Positions 14,638-21,911 of a DNA stretch of 64,000 nucleotides are shown one piece after another (the stretch's first letter is position 1; each line of letters starts with the position of its first letter). The stretch comes from a virus. The stretch spans positions 37,447 through 101,446 of IMG/VR virus record IMGVR_UViG_3300010368_000009; one strand, 5' to 3'. A program made the translations under genes and the position numbers. A model generated the notes under the pieces. That model was not told where the DNA came from. It did no database searches and saw only the letters and a list, made by a program, of their open reading frames with translations.

Positions 14638-14666
14638 TTGACATAGGATGATGCGTGTGGTAGCTT
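14638..14666 (+). promoter_or_regulatory. Promoter candidate for the rII region
   Basis: TTGACA (14638-14643) is followed after 17 bases by TAGCTT (14661-14666). The -35 is perfect and the -10 is poor. It would serve the 67-residue gene, rIIA and rIIB. Confidence 0.5.
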
Positions 14667-14697
14667 AATGTTTGAATTTATCTTTTGGAGAATACCA

Positions 14698-14901
14698 ATG
14701 GCCAAACTTCCCTTCCGCACAAAGCGATATATTGTTCTAGCTCCTCATGGTGGTGGAATGATTAATGCTATCGGTGATACAATCTCTCGCGCACATGAAA
14801 ATGCTATTCATGAACTTGGTAATCAATTTACAGTTGACAAACTGAATTCTTACGGTTATCGTACAATTGAAGTTGAGCTAGTCGAAGTGACTCGCAAATA
14901 A
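14698..14901 (+). CDS. Small hypothetical protein, 67 aa
   Basis: Start 14698 is preferred over an upstream ATG because TTGGAG lies just before it. The product is basic at the start (MAKLPFRTKRYIVLAPHGGG) and has an alpha/beta pattern without a known motif. It is the first gene of the rII transcript, 23 bases before rIIA. Confidence 0.68.
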   Translation: MAKLPFRTKRYIVLAPHGGGMINAIGDTISRAHENAIHELGNQFTVDKLNSYGYRTIEVELVEVTRK

Positions 14902-14924
14902 CAATATAACCGGGGTGATATATT

Positions 14925-17093
14925 ATGAGAGTTTCACAGGTTGAACGCAAAGTTGAAATTACTGGTGCGGTTTCGCAAGAGCAATTCACTATTGCGATGA
15001 ATGCCAAGATGTTCGAAATGCTTTCTAAGAAAGTGTACGAGCGTCCAGCCGAAGCAGTTCTTCGCGAAATTTGTGCAAACGCATATGACTCCAATCGTGA
15101 AGCCGGTAATGGTGATGAGCCAATTACTGTTGTGATGCCAACCCTACTGGTTCCTGTTCTTCGGGTTCGTGATAATGGTCTTGGTATGTCGCATGATTTT
15201 GTTATGCGTAACTATACCAAGTATGGTGAATCCACTAAGGATGGTTCGGACGAATCAATTGGTGGCTTCGGTCTTGGTTGTAAATCCCCCTTTGCTGTCA
15301 CCGATACATTCACCGTAATCTCACGCCACGAAGGTGTTCAACGCACCTATACCGCAGTGATCGGCACCACTGGTTTCCCAACAATCAATTGTCTGGATGA
15401 ACATCCTACAGATGAACGCAATGGTGTTGAAGTCATCGTTCCTTGTTCGGATGATATGCTTCGTAAATTCACGGAAGCCGCCCCAAAGGTTTTCGAATAT
15501 TATGATGTGATGCCGACCTTCAAGAATTATGATGCTCGTCAAATTAATCAACTTCGTGAACAACTGCTTCTCGATACCGATACACTCACGATGTATAAGA
15601 ACAATAATTATTATCGCGAGAGTTCGCTTCGTATTCAGATGGGTATTGTGGGTTATCCGGTTGAACTGGGTGAAATGGATATTTCACGTGATGTTAGAGA
15701 CTTCATTTCGAACCTGCGTCTTACCCTGAAGCTGCCAATCGGTTCCGTTCCGTTGGCACCATCACGCGAACGTTTGAATTATGATAATGAAACTATCAAG
15801 TTGCTGGCCGACGCGCTTAACGATGCTCGCCAAGAAATTCTTGATTATTATTTGGAGCCGGTTCACTCGATCAGTGAATATTACGAAGCTTGTTGTGCAT
15901 TTATCAAGGTTCGCGAAAACCTTCCGTTTTTGCCTTCTGAGTATACTCATGGTGATCGCACTCTGAGAACAGCGACGACATTCACCTTTAATAAGAAACG
16001 TGGATTTTCGGTTATCAAAGCTGGCCGCAGTGAATTGTATAATGGTCGTATGCCTCGTGCTACCAATGATAATCGCGTGAATATCGCGTATGATCCTAAA
16101 ACCATTTTCGTTATCGATGATGTTTATCGGTGTCATGCTCGTGCAGAACGAATCGAGCGTGCCTGTCGTGATCATACGACTGTTGTTATTCTATCCAGTT
16201 CGCGTCTGAACCACGATAATCACGATACTGTTTCTCATGCATTGGATGTTGAACTTCAAGATATCTTCCGTCAAATCGGATATCCAAATGAAGATCAATT
16301 CTGTATTCTTTCAGAAACTGAAGAGGTTGAAAAACACCGAAACAATACTGGTGGATGGCGTACATCTGTTGGTGGCATTCGTCTCGCCACTGAACGGTTC
16401 CGTGCTAAACCAAGAGCTGTTAGTAATAATGATGGTGTATTGAGCGCCACGACTGAACCAAAGGAAGATGATGAAGGCAATCTTCTTCTTCCAGCGGATG
16501 CTCTGTACGTTAATATGTCACGTGGTAAGCCAACCATTCAAGAATCGGTTATCTACCAGTTCGTGATGAATGATCCGCGTCCACTTTATTTTATTCCGAA
16601 AACTCTGATTAAGAAGATTCCAGAATCTTGGAAGCCTTTGGAAAGCGTTGTTGATGGGATTGTGGACAAGGTTCGTGTTTCATCATATATTAAGTTGAAG
16701 AAGTTGTATGATAATCAGAAATTATCACATGGTGCACTTTACAAATTGATGAATAATAAAAACACACCAACGCGTAATCGAATTCTTGCGTTCGTTGAAA
16801 AATATCCAGAGAATCAACTTTCACAACTGATTAAAATGTATCAACGCGCTCATACTCATAAGGCCAACGCGCATATTGATGCCGTCATCACTTATAAGCA
16901 TGTGCCACTGGTTAACAGTATTGAATTTCGTACCACCAAAAAGGTTAACACCTTGTTCGCCGGGTTTGAGCATGCTCATTACCTGTTGTTCCGGGCGATC
17001 ACATCTTTGGGTGAAAACACTTATAGTTCGTCGCACAAGCAACAAGCATATAAAATGATTGACAACGTATTAGACACCGTATACGGTGTCTAA
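14925..17093 (+). CDS. rIIA: rIIA-like protein with GHKL ATPase domain, 722 aa
   Basis: The N-terminal 200 residues carry the GHKL ATP-binding elements in order: the N box ILREICANAYD-like segment near residue 50, DNGLGM near 87 and GGFGLGCKSP near 115. The length equals T4 rIIA (725 residues), and the next gene is rIIB-like, as in T4. In T4, rIIA and rIIB are membrane-associated proteins needed to overcome RexAB exclusion and to prevent early lysis; the biochemical action is not settled. The start follows GGGGTGATATATT. The C-terminal part is less conserved by eye. Confidence 0.9.
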   Translation: MRVSQVERKVEITGAVSQEQFTIAMNAKMFEMLSKKVYERPAEAVLREICANAYDSNREAGNGDEPITVVMPTLLVPVLRVRDNGLGMSHDFVMRNYTKYGESTKDGSDESIGGFGLGCKSPFAVTDTFTVISRHEGVQRTYTAVIGTTGFPTINCLDEHPTDERNGVEVIVPCSDDMLRKFTEAAPKVFEYYDVMPTFKNYDARQINQLREQLLLDTDTLTMYKNNNYYRESSLRIQMGIVGYPVELGEMDISRDVRDFISNLRLTLKLPIGSVPLAPSRERLNYDNETIKLLADALNDARQEILDYYLEPVHSISEYYEACCAFIKVRENLPFLPSEYTHGDRTLRTATTFTFNKKRGFSVIKAGRSELYNGRMPRATNDNRVNIAYDPKTIFVIDDVYRCHARAERIERACRDHTTVVILSSSRLNHDNHDTVSHALDVELQDIFRQIGYPNEDQFCILSETEEVEKHRNNTGGWRTSVGGIRLATERFRAKPRAVSNNDGVLSATTEPKEDDEGNLLLPADALYVNMSRGKPTIQESVIYQFVMNDPRPLYFIPKTLIKKIPESWKPLESVVDGIVDKVRVSSYIKLKKLYDNQKLSHGALYKLMNNKNTPTRNRILAFVEKYPENQLSQLIKMYQRAHTHKANAHIDAVITYKHVPLVNSIEFRTTKKVNTLFAGFEHAHYLLFRAITSLGENTYSSSHKQQAYKMIDNVLDTVYGV

Positions 17094-17113
17094 TATACCT
17101 TGGGAGAATAAAA

Positions 17114-18442
17114 ATGATTATGCGTCCACCTATTGTTCAATCTGGCGAAACCATTACCGTTTATGTTGATGGCTTGCCTGAAACGATCAACCGCGACCAT
17201 TCCAATTGGGAACGCGTGAAGCAAGCCATTCGTGATGAACAATGGGATCAACTGGTTCCATTGATGAACATCCCGAAAGGACTGGTTCAATATAGTGAAG
17301 GCAACATCACGATTGTTGATGATGTGTTCCTTTTCCGTGGCATTGAAGTTGCGGATTATCTCGTCACGAAGATCATGGAAATGTTTCATGATAAGATGCC
17401 TATCCAGCCAATGGTTCGGTATTTTGAAAACCTGATGACCAATCCGAACCCGGAAGCACGCAAAGACCAATTCAAATGGTTGGAAGCTGGCAACATGCCG
17501 ATCACCGATGATGGTTATGTCATCGGGTACAAGTATGTTGATGAAAACTACAAGTCTTGTCACAACGGCGTTTGGGAACTGAAGGGTGGCAAGGATTGGA
17601 TTCTCAATACTGGTCGGTATTATGATCACGTTATTGGTTCCATTGTTACCATGCCACGTGAAAAGTGTGATGAAAACAGCCGCGCTACCTGTTCGACTGG
17701 TCTTCACTTCTGTTCGTTCTCGTATCTGAACTCTGGATATACGAAGTCCAAACGAATTGTTCTGGTCAAGATCAATCCGCGTGACATTGTTGCGGTTCCA
17801 GCCGATTATTCATTCGCCAAGGCTCGGTGCTGTGAATATGAAGTTATTACTGAAATCGATGTTCAAGAACACGGTGATATTCTGGCCGGGAAGCGTGTTG
17901 TTCGTGCTTCGCAAAAGATTACCACTCTTGATGATCTGATCTTCTCGCCAACACCGGCAGCTGTCGAAACTGATGCAGAGCGTCATGATCGTATTCTTGA
18001 AGAAGAGGAAGATGAACTTTATGAGGATCAATACAGTCTTCATGAAGATCATGTTGATTTTGATCGTGACGATGACGATGAAGACGTTGATGATGGTGAA
18101 ACTGAAACCTTCTACCATGAAGCAACGGATCAACGGTTCACTGCGGCTGAAGTATTGAACCTGTTGAGCAAATATGGTTCACAAGGTGCGGTTGCCCGTG
18201 AAACTTGTATTCCTCGATCAACGTTTGGTGGATGGTTGAACAAGATTACGGAAGATCGCGAATCATCTTCTGAAGTTCAACTTTCGTTTTTCCACGAAGG
18301 CACCAACCAAACCTTTACGGCACAAGGGGTTCTTGACCTGCTGTCCGCTCATGGTTCACAGGGTGCAGTTGAACGCAACATCGGTATTCCTCGATCCACT
18401 CTTCGTGGATGGTTGAACCGGATAGAAGCAGCCAACGGCTAA
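17114..18442 (+). CDS. rIIB: rIIB-like protein with two C-terminal HTH repeats, 442 aa
   Basis: Residues 1-275 match the rIIB pattern, including GYVIGYKYVD, a TMPREKCDEN segment and STGLHFCSFSYLNSG. T4 rIIB has 312 residues; this one is 130 longer. After an acidic linker (EDDELYEDQYSLHEDHVDF) come two copies of a unit of about 48 residues: FTAAEVLNLLSKYGSQGAVA...IPRSTFGGWLNKI and FTAQGVLDLLSAHGSQGAVE...IPRSTLRGWLNRI. Each looks like a helix-turn-helix of the Psq/transposase type. The start follows GGGAG and is 21 bases from rIIA. A strong terminator follows. Confidence 0.87.
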   Translation: MIMRPPIVQSGETITVYVDGLPETINRDHSNWERVKQAIRDEQWDQLVPLMNIPKGLVQYSEGNITIVDDVFLFRGIEVADYLVTKIMEMFHDKMPIQPMVRYFENLMTNPNPEARKDQFKWLEAGNMPITDDGYVIGYKYVDENYKSCHNGVWELKGGKDWILNTGRYYDHVIGSIVTMPREKCDENSRATCSTGLHFCSFSYLNSGYTKSKRIVLVKINPRDIVAVPADYSFAKARCCEYEVITEIDVQEHGDILAGKRVVRASQKITTLDDLIFSPTPAAVETDAERHDRILEEEEDELYEDQYSLHEDHVDFDRDDDDEDVDDGETETFYHEATDQRFTAAEVLNLLSKYGSQGAVARETCIPRSTFGGWLNKITEDRESSSEVQLSFFHEGTNQTFTAQGVLDLLSAHGSQGAVERNIGIPRSTLRGWLNRIEAANG

Positions 18443-18477
18443 CGTTCCCCCAGACGTTATGTTGACGGTTGCATCGG

Positions 18478-18511
18478 AGAATGGCTCTTGGAAACAAGGG
18501 CCATTCTTTTT
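18478..18511 (+). terminator. Intrinsic terminator after rIIB
   Basis: AGAATGGCTCTTG (18478-18490) pairs with CAAGGGCCATTCT (18495-18507) around a GAAA tetraloop with one T-G wobble, followed by TTTTT. Confidence 0.88.
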
Positions 18512-18534
18512 ATGTAAACTTTGAAATATTTTTA

Positions 18535-18562
18535 TTGACTCTATTGGTGATTTGCCTATAAG
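18535..18562 (+). promoter_or_regulatory. Promoter of the tRNA-Gly/tRNA-Met pair
   Basis: TTGACT (18535-18540) and TATAAG (18557-18562, in CTATAAGTA) are 16 bases apart. The first tRNA starts 9 bases later. Confidence 0.75.
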
Positions 18563-18571
18563 TAACATGAT

Positions 18572-18647
18572 GCGGATGTAGCTCAGTTGGCAGAGCGACA
18601 GATTTCCAATCTGTATGTCGTCGGTTCGAACCCGTCCATCCGCTCCA
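18572..18647 (+). tRNA. tRNA-Gly(TCC)
   Basis: Acceptor GCGGATG pairs with CATCCGC, followed by T and encoded CCA. The anticodon arm is ACAGA-TTTCCAA-TCTGT with anticodon TCC. The T loop is TTCGAAC, with one mismatch in the T stem. Confidence 0.92.
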
Positions 18648-18653
18648 AGATTT

Positions 18654-18731
18654 GGTGCTGTAGCTCAGTTGGGAGAGCGCCACGCTCATAACGTGGGTCA
18701 GTCATCGGTTCGAGTCCGATCAGCACTACCA
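18654..18731 (+). tRNA. tRNA-Met(CAT) or tRNA-Ile2
   Basis: Acceptor GGTGCTG pairs with CAGCACT, followed by A and encoded CCA. The anticodon arm is CCACG-CTCATAA-CGTGG. The D stem is GCTC/GAGC and the T loop TTCGAGT. The lysidine-modified isoleucine reading cannot be excluded. Confidence 0.88.
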
Positions 18732-18839
18732 ATTCCATCGAAAGATGGAAACATTAACTTGCGGTTGCTACAGTTCCTCACCTGAAGAGATAGGCCGGTA
18801 GCATTAAATTAAATGGATGCGTTCAGCCGTATTTTATAC
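18732..18839 (+). other. Short non-coding stretch with hairpins
   Basis: TTCCATC-GAAA-GATGGAA forms a perfect 7-bp hairpin at 18733-18750, directly after the tRNA. Further on, GTTGCTAC and GTAGCAT can pair around a C/G-rich loop. The first hairpin may end the tRNA transcript or be a processing signal. Confidence 0.4.
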
Positions 18840-18868
18840 TTGACTTATAGAAATTCAACCTGTATACA
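18840..18868 (+). promoter_or_regulatory. Promoter of the 48-aa basic protein gene
   Basis: CTTGACT (TTGACT at 18840-18845) and TATACA (18863-18868) are separated by exactly 17 bases. The gene starts about 36 bases downstream. Confidence 0.72.
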
Positions 18869-18904
18869 GATAATACAGAAACAACATACAAGGTAATAAA
18901 CATC

Positions 18905-19051
18905 ATGGCAAAGCACGCATCTGGTAATACTCATGTCGTTGGTGTACGTAAGCGCACCAGCATTGGTAACTCCTTCCGTTCGGGCGACAAGTCCAAGAAT
19001 GCGAAAAGCCGTAATGGTTCTCGCTTCACACGTGGTCAAGGTCGTCCGTGA
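18905..19051 (+). CDS. Small highly basic protein, 48 aa
   Basis: ATG 18905 lies behind an AAGGT site and its own strong promoter. The product has at least 13 lysine or arginine residues and almost no acid (VRKRTSIGNSFRSGDKSKNA, then SRNGSRFTRGQGRP). It has the composition of an RNA- or DNA-binding peptide or of a host-takeover factor. It lies between two tRNAs and a large structured-RNA region, so RNA binding is attractive but unproven. Confidence 0.68.
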   Translation: MAKHASGNTHVVGVRKRTSIGNSFRSGDKSKNAKSRNGSRFTRGQGRP

Positions 19052-19070
19052 ATAAAATGCAGTAACGGGG

Positions 19071-19099
19071 TTGACTTTATATAGATCGCCCTGTATAGT
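19071..19099 (+). promoter_or_regulatory. Strong promoter at the head of the structured-RNA region
   Basis: TTGACT (19071-19076) and TATAGT (19094-19099) are exactly 17 bases apart. Predicted transcription starts at about 19106, 3 bases before a 15-bp hairpin. Confidence 0.78.
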
Positions 19100-19103
19100 A
19101 TAA

Positions 19104-19751
19104 ATCATCGGCGGGGAGTTACTTCCTAGTAACTCCCCGCCGAAAGAATTGAATGCTCTTTGACATTGTTGTGTGAAGCTTAGAACAGCTTCCGTTGGAG
19201 CATCGGGATAGATACTCCTTGTTTAACGAAAATAAACACTGTTGTGCTATTGGCATGGTATGATGGGTTCCGGTGTTTCATCGCAAGTTGTTCTAAAAGT
19301 TTGTTGACACAGATGCATGTGTTGTATTGGTGACCATAACCGGAGTACGGGGCGGAACTTTTACTGATCATTGCGGAATGCCTAGTTTAAATGGCGTGTG
19401 TCAAAGCCGGTGTCCCGTTTAAATCTGGGGATGTGACCGGCCTCGTCATCTTACAAAAGAGAGTCCAAACGTTTTCTAGAAACGACAAAAACTCAGCTCT
19501 GGTGGCCACAGAGAACCGGATATTCTCTTAATAGAGATAGCTTCGGGTGACGAGATATAGTTTTCGTGTACTGACTAGAGTGCACACAAGTTCCCTTCGG
19601 GGAAGGCATCTTATGGTGTCTTAGTGAATGGACTGACAAAAGAGAATATGGGCGGTAACCTGTAGGATCACAAATCAGTCGCCTTTACCGAGGAAAATCG
19701 GTTATTGTCATTCTGTTGGCATCACCACCAGAGTGGCTTACAGTCGGGAAT
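19104..19751 (+). ncRNA. Candidate large ornate non-coding RNA, about 650 nt
   Basis: No frame on either strand carries a convincing gene here. The stretch starts with a perfect 15-bp hairpin (CGGCGGGGAGTTACT, 19109-19123, with 19128-19142). Longer-range pairs visible by eye are TTAGAACAGCTT (19180-19191) with AAGTTGTTCTAA (19285-19296), TTGACACA (19304-19311) with TGTGTCAA (19397-19404), GCCGGT with ACCGGC around 19406-19439, and GACTGA with TCAGTC around 19630-19680. There are also TTCG-capped hairpins near 19590. Position beside tRNA genes in a phage recalls GOLLD and ROOL RNAs, but no match to those families was tested. Confidence 0.6.
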
Positions 19752-19880
19752 TAGTTTAGAGATGGGACGTAGCTCAATATGGTAGAGCTTCTTAATCCCG
19801 GCCACTTTGGAAAACGAACTGGTCCGGTAATGTCAAACGTTGTATGCGGGTTCGATTCCCGTCGCCTGTCATCTAAACTA
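19752..19880 (+). ncRNA. tRNA-like element 1 with expanded anticodon arm
   Basis: The ends pair as TAGTTTAGA (19752-19760) and TCTAAACTA (19872-19880), nine perfect pairs. Inside are a normal D arm (GCTC-AATATGGTA-GAGC) and T arm (GCGGG-TTCGATT-CCCGT). In place of an anticodon arm there are about 60 bases with a helix CCGGCCA/TGGTCCGG. The seven acceptor positions next to the D and T arms pair poorly. Confidence 0.6.
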
Positions 19881-19912
19881 GCTGTTTCGTCCAAATGGAC
19901 AACAATAACTAT

Positions 19913-19995
19913 GCGTGCCGACTTAGACACATAGTCCGTAATACAAATGAGTGTCTGGATACGGTTGTAATGGGTTCGACTCCCGGTAGGCATGC
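19913..19995 (+). ncRNA. tRNA-like element 2 with a 19-base anticodon loop
   Basis: Acceptor GCGTGCC pairs with GGCATGC. The D arm is GACT/AGTC and the T loop TTCGACT. The anticodon stem CCGTA/TACGG (19936-19940, 19960-19964) encloses 19 bases instead of 7. No linker is present between the acceptor and D stem. It cannot decode as it stands. Confidence 0.6.
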
Positions 19996-20007
19996 AAATG
20001 ATCTTAT

Positions 20008-20129
20008 AGTCGTTGGCTGTATTATCAGAAACAACACAAGGCCGTTGAGAATCCAGCGTGTTGTTTCTGGTAGGTGTCTAGATGGATATAGCTACCATCT
20101 AAGGAGTTCAAGTCTCTTAACGACTGCCA
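20008..20129 (+). ncRNA. tRNA-like element 3 with 12-bp anticodon helix and encoded CCA
   Basis: Acceptor AGTCGTT pairs perfectly with AACGACT, followed by G and CCA at 20127-20129. T arm AGGAG-TTCAAGT-CTCTT is preceded by a variable-arm hairpin TAGATGG/CCATCTA, as in class II tRNAs. The anticodon arm is a perfect 12-bp helix, CAGAAACAACAC with GTGTTGTTTCTG (20026-20037, 20058-20069), with a 20-base loop. The D arm is very short. Confidence 0.65.
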
Positions 20130-20290
20130 ATAATATCGAGTGAAGCACTGTCATAACATAGTTCGCGCAGAGGCTTATTATTTCGGGCTGGTATACTGAT
20201 GTGGAGTAGCGTAAGCTGACACCGATTAGTAATCAGTCAGGAATATACTCGGTATTTTGTCAAGACAAATATACCTTATGATTATGGGGT
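20130..20290 (+). other. Structured spacer between tRNA-like elements
   Basis: AATAATA (near 20130) can pair with TATTATT (near 20176), GGTATA (near 20189) with TATACC (near 20270), and TTTGTC-AA-GACAAA forms a small hairpin near 20256. No gene or T loop is seen. Confidence 0.35.
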
Positions 20291-20369
20291 TGATCGATAA
20301 TGCTCAGTCTGGTAGAGCTTTCTTACAAAAACTAGGAAGGTCGTTGGTTCAAATCCAACTCGGTCGCAT
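20291..20369 (+). ncRNA. tRNA-like element 4, near-normal with an enlarged anticodon loop
   Basis: TGATCGA (20291-20297) pairs with TCGGTCG (20360-20366) at all seven positions, counting wobbles. The D arm is GCTC-AGTCTGGTA-GAGC and the T arm GTTGG-TTCAAAT-CCAAC. The anticodon stem TTTCT/AGGAA encloses ten bases (TACAAAAACT) rather than seven. It may be a degenerate or atypical tRNA. Confidence 0.6.
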
Positions 20370-20375
20370 AAATAC

Positions 20376-20546
20376 TATCTATCAGTGCACGGGGTATGTG
20401 CACGCCTATATGTGAATCGCCCGTCCATCATCTGGTTACTGAGTAACAAGTAGGTAACAAATGGAGCAACGGGGGCAGTGAAGCAAGCGTTGAAAGTCGT
20501 CGAGGTTATGTAGACGATGGTTGGTTCGAATCCAATCTGATAGATA
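20376..20546 (+). ncRNA. tRNA-like element 5, 171 nt, with large insertions
   Basis: TATCTATCAG (20376-20385) pairs perfectly with CTGATAGATA (20537-20546). A T arm GTTGG-TTCGAAT-CCAAT lies directly inside the 3' strand. In the D-arm position is the hairpin GTGCAC-GGGGTAT-GTGCAC. The rest holds hairpins GTTAC-TGA-GTAAC and TCGTC/GACGA and a longer helix joining GCCCGTCCAT with ATGG and ACGGG. It has tRNA-type ends on a body more than twice the length of a tRNA. Confidence 0.6.
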
Positions 20547-20692
20547 TAATGGTGGCGTCATCTAGGAGCGGTGAAGTGTGCGTTCCGGGTGTTGCAGGCA
20601 TGCAAACCTATGCGGCAGTCCTTTTCCGAGGGCGAGTCGATTCTAGTCGTTTAACGAGCGACATGGCACCCCATCATTAAACGAGAAACATA
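20547..20692 (+). other. Structured leader of the ATP-grasp gene
   Basis: TTGCA/TGCAA forms a hairpin near 20593. TCGTTTAA (20647-20654) pairs with TTAAACGA (20677-20684), with ATGG-CACC-CCAT inside. The right arm runs into the GAGAAAC that precedes the ATG at 20693, so the hairpin could limit ribosome access. Confidence 0.4.
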
Positions 20693-21493
20693 ATGTTTTG
20701 GATAGTACAAGAAGATTTATATAACGAATACAATTATGATTCGTTTCTTGATTCGTTGAAAAGAATGAATATTGATCATGTATTGGTCAAGCCAATTCCA
20801 TTTACCAATACACTGGTTGATGAAGATCAAATTCATATCGATGATACCAAACCGATAATCGTATCAGGATCAATGGGATTAGTTCGTGTGGCTCGCCGTA
20901 GAGGTTGGAAGCCCGGATCATTCCTTGATGAAGATTTCGAATTCACTCAATGGCGTGATGGCTTCGGTAAAAAACATTGTATGAATGGATGGGGCAAGGT
21001 CAGTAAATTACGGGATGCATCTTTTTCCGGTAGCGATATATTCGTTCGTCCGACAGCTGATAATAAATCTTTCAACGGAACTATTATGAACCGGGAAGAG
21101 TTTATTTGCTGGCGTGACCATTATGCGGACATCGAACCAACCGATGAATTTCAATTACTCCATGCTGATACAGAAATTATGTTATGTCAGCCTAAAAACA
21201 TTTCGGCTGAATACAGATTCTTTATCGCTGGTGGCCAAATTCTAACCGGAAGCCTGTATTCTAGAAATAGACGCGTCCTTTATCAAGAATGTGTTGATGC
21301 AGGGCCGATAGCATTCATCAATGCAATGATCGCCATATATCAACCAGCGGAAGCATTCGTTCTAGATATAGCTTATATTCATGGTGAGTATAAAATAATT
21401 GAAGTTAATAATTTCAATTCATCTGGTTATTATGCTTGTGATGTTCAGAAAATCATTGACGGGGTTGAACAATTAACTTACAAGTATGAATAA
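20693..21493 (+). CDS. ATP-grasp domain protein (R2K/DUF4343-like), 266 aa
   Basis: The C-terminal half has ATP-grasp elements: SAEYRFFIAGGQILTGS (near residues 177-193), an aspartate-bearing strand AFVLDIAYIHG, and the metal-binding EVNNFNSSGYYACD. The N-terminal half has the IVSGSMGLVRVARRRGW-type segment typical of the R2K group. ATP-grasp enzymes join a carboxylate to an amine or thiol using ATP; members of this group are thought to modify peptides or proteins. It is the first gene after 1.6 kb of structured RNA and is followed by two small genes on the same strand. Confidence 0.82.
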   Translation: MFWIVQEDLYNEYNYDSFLDSLKRMNIDHVLVKPIPFTNTLVDEDQIHIDDTKPIIVSGSMGLVRVARRRGWKPGSFLDEDFEFTQWRDGFGKKHCMNGWGKVSKLRDASFSGSDIFVRPTADNKSFNGTIMNREEFICWRDHYADIEPTDEFQLLHADTEIMLCQPKNISAEYRFFIAGGQILTGSLYSRNRRVLYQECVDAGPIAFINAMIAIYQPAEAFVLDIAYIHGEYKIIEVNNFNSSGYYACDVQKIIDGVEQLTYKYE

Positions 21494-21507
21494 AGAGGAT
21501 AACATTG

Positions 21508-21909
21508 ATGACAACAATGGTTTGGCTCGACGAAGAGAATAAAATAGCCTATACGGATTATGACCGTAATGATAGTCGTGTCGAATCGCGTGCGCAAGAT
21601 GTTCCAAGCGGAACCACACCGGGTGATAAACTTTATATTGTTTCGGTGGTTTATGAGTGGTATGATTCTGAAAGTCGTGAAGGTCCGTATTCCAAAGTTA
21701 TAGCGATGACGGTTGATGTTGTTGCTGTTGCAAAGTTGAAAATTGCTTTGAACGAATTATTGTTCGGTAGAAAACGGTATGACAATGATAAGGATCATAC
21801 GGTTGAGTCTAAGATCGAATTCGAAGGCTATATGATCAATTATGGTGAATTCTTGGGATGGGGAACATCCGCAAAAGAATTAAAACTTGAAGTTTACAAC
21901 GTGGTGTGA
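21508..21909 (+). CDS. Hypothetical protein, 133 aa
   Basis: ATG 21508 follows AGAGGAT. The soluble acidic product has a beta-rich N-terminal part (TMVWLDEENKIAYTDYDRND) and a helical middle (VAVAKLKIALNELLFGRK). It lies 14 bases after the ATP-grasp gene, and its end overlaps the region of the next start. The function is unknown. Confidence 0.65.
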   Translation: MTTMVWLDEENKIAYTDYDRNDSRVESRAQDVPSGTTPGDKLYIVSVVYEWYDSESREGPYSKVIAMTVDVVAVAKLKIALNELLFGRKRYDNDKDHTVESKIEFEGYMINYGEFLGWGTSAKELKLEVYNVV

Positions 21910-21911
21910 TT

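Noticed and set aside
19751-20143. Open frames of about 80 codons on both strands across the tRNA-like elements
   Set aside because: They follow from the lack of stops in GC-rich stems, have no ribosome binding sites, and cross several well-paired RNA arms.
20620-20660. A sixth T arm near GAGTCGATTC
   Set aside because: The loop does not fit TTCRANY after a G and the flanking bases do not form acceptor strands. I treat this as part of the ATP-grasp leader.
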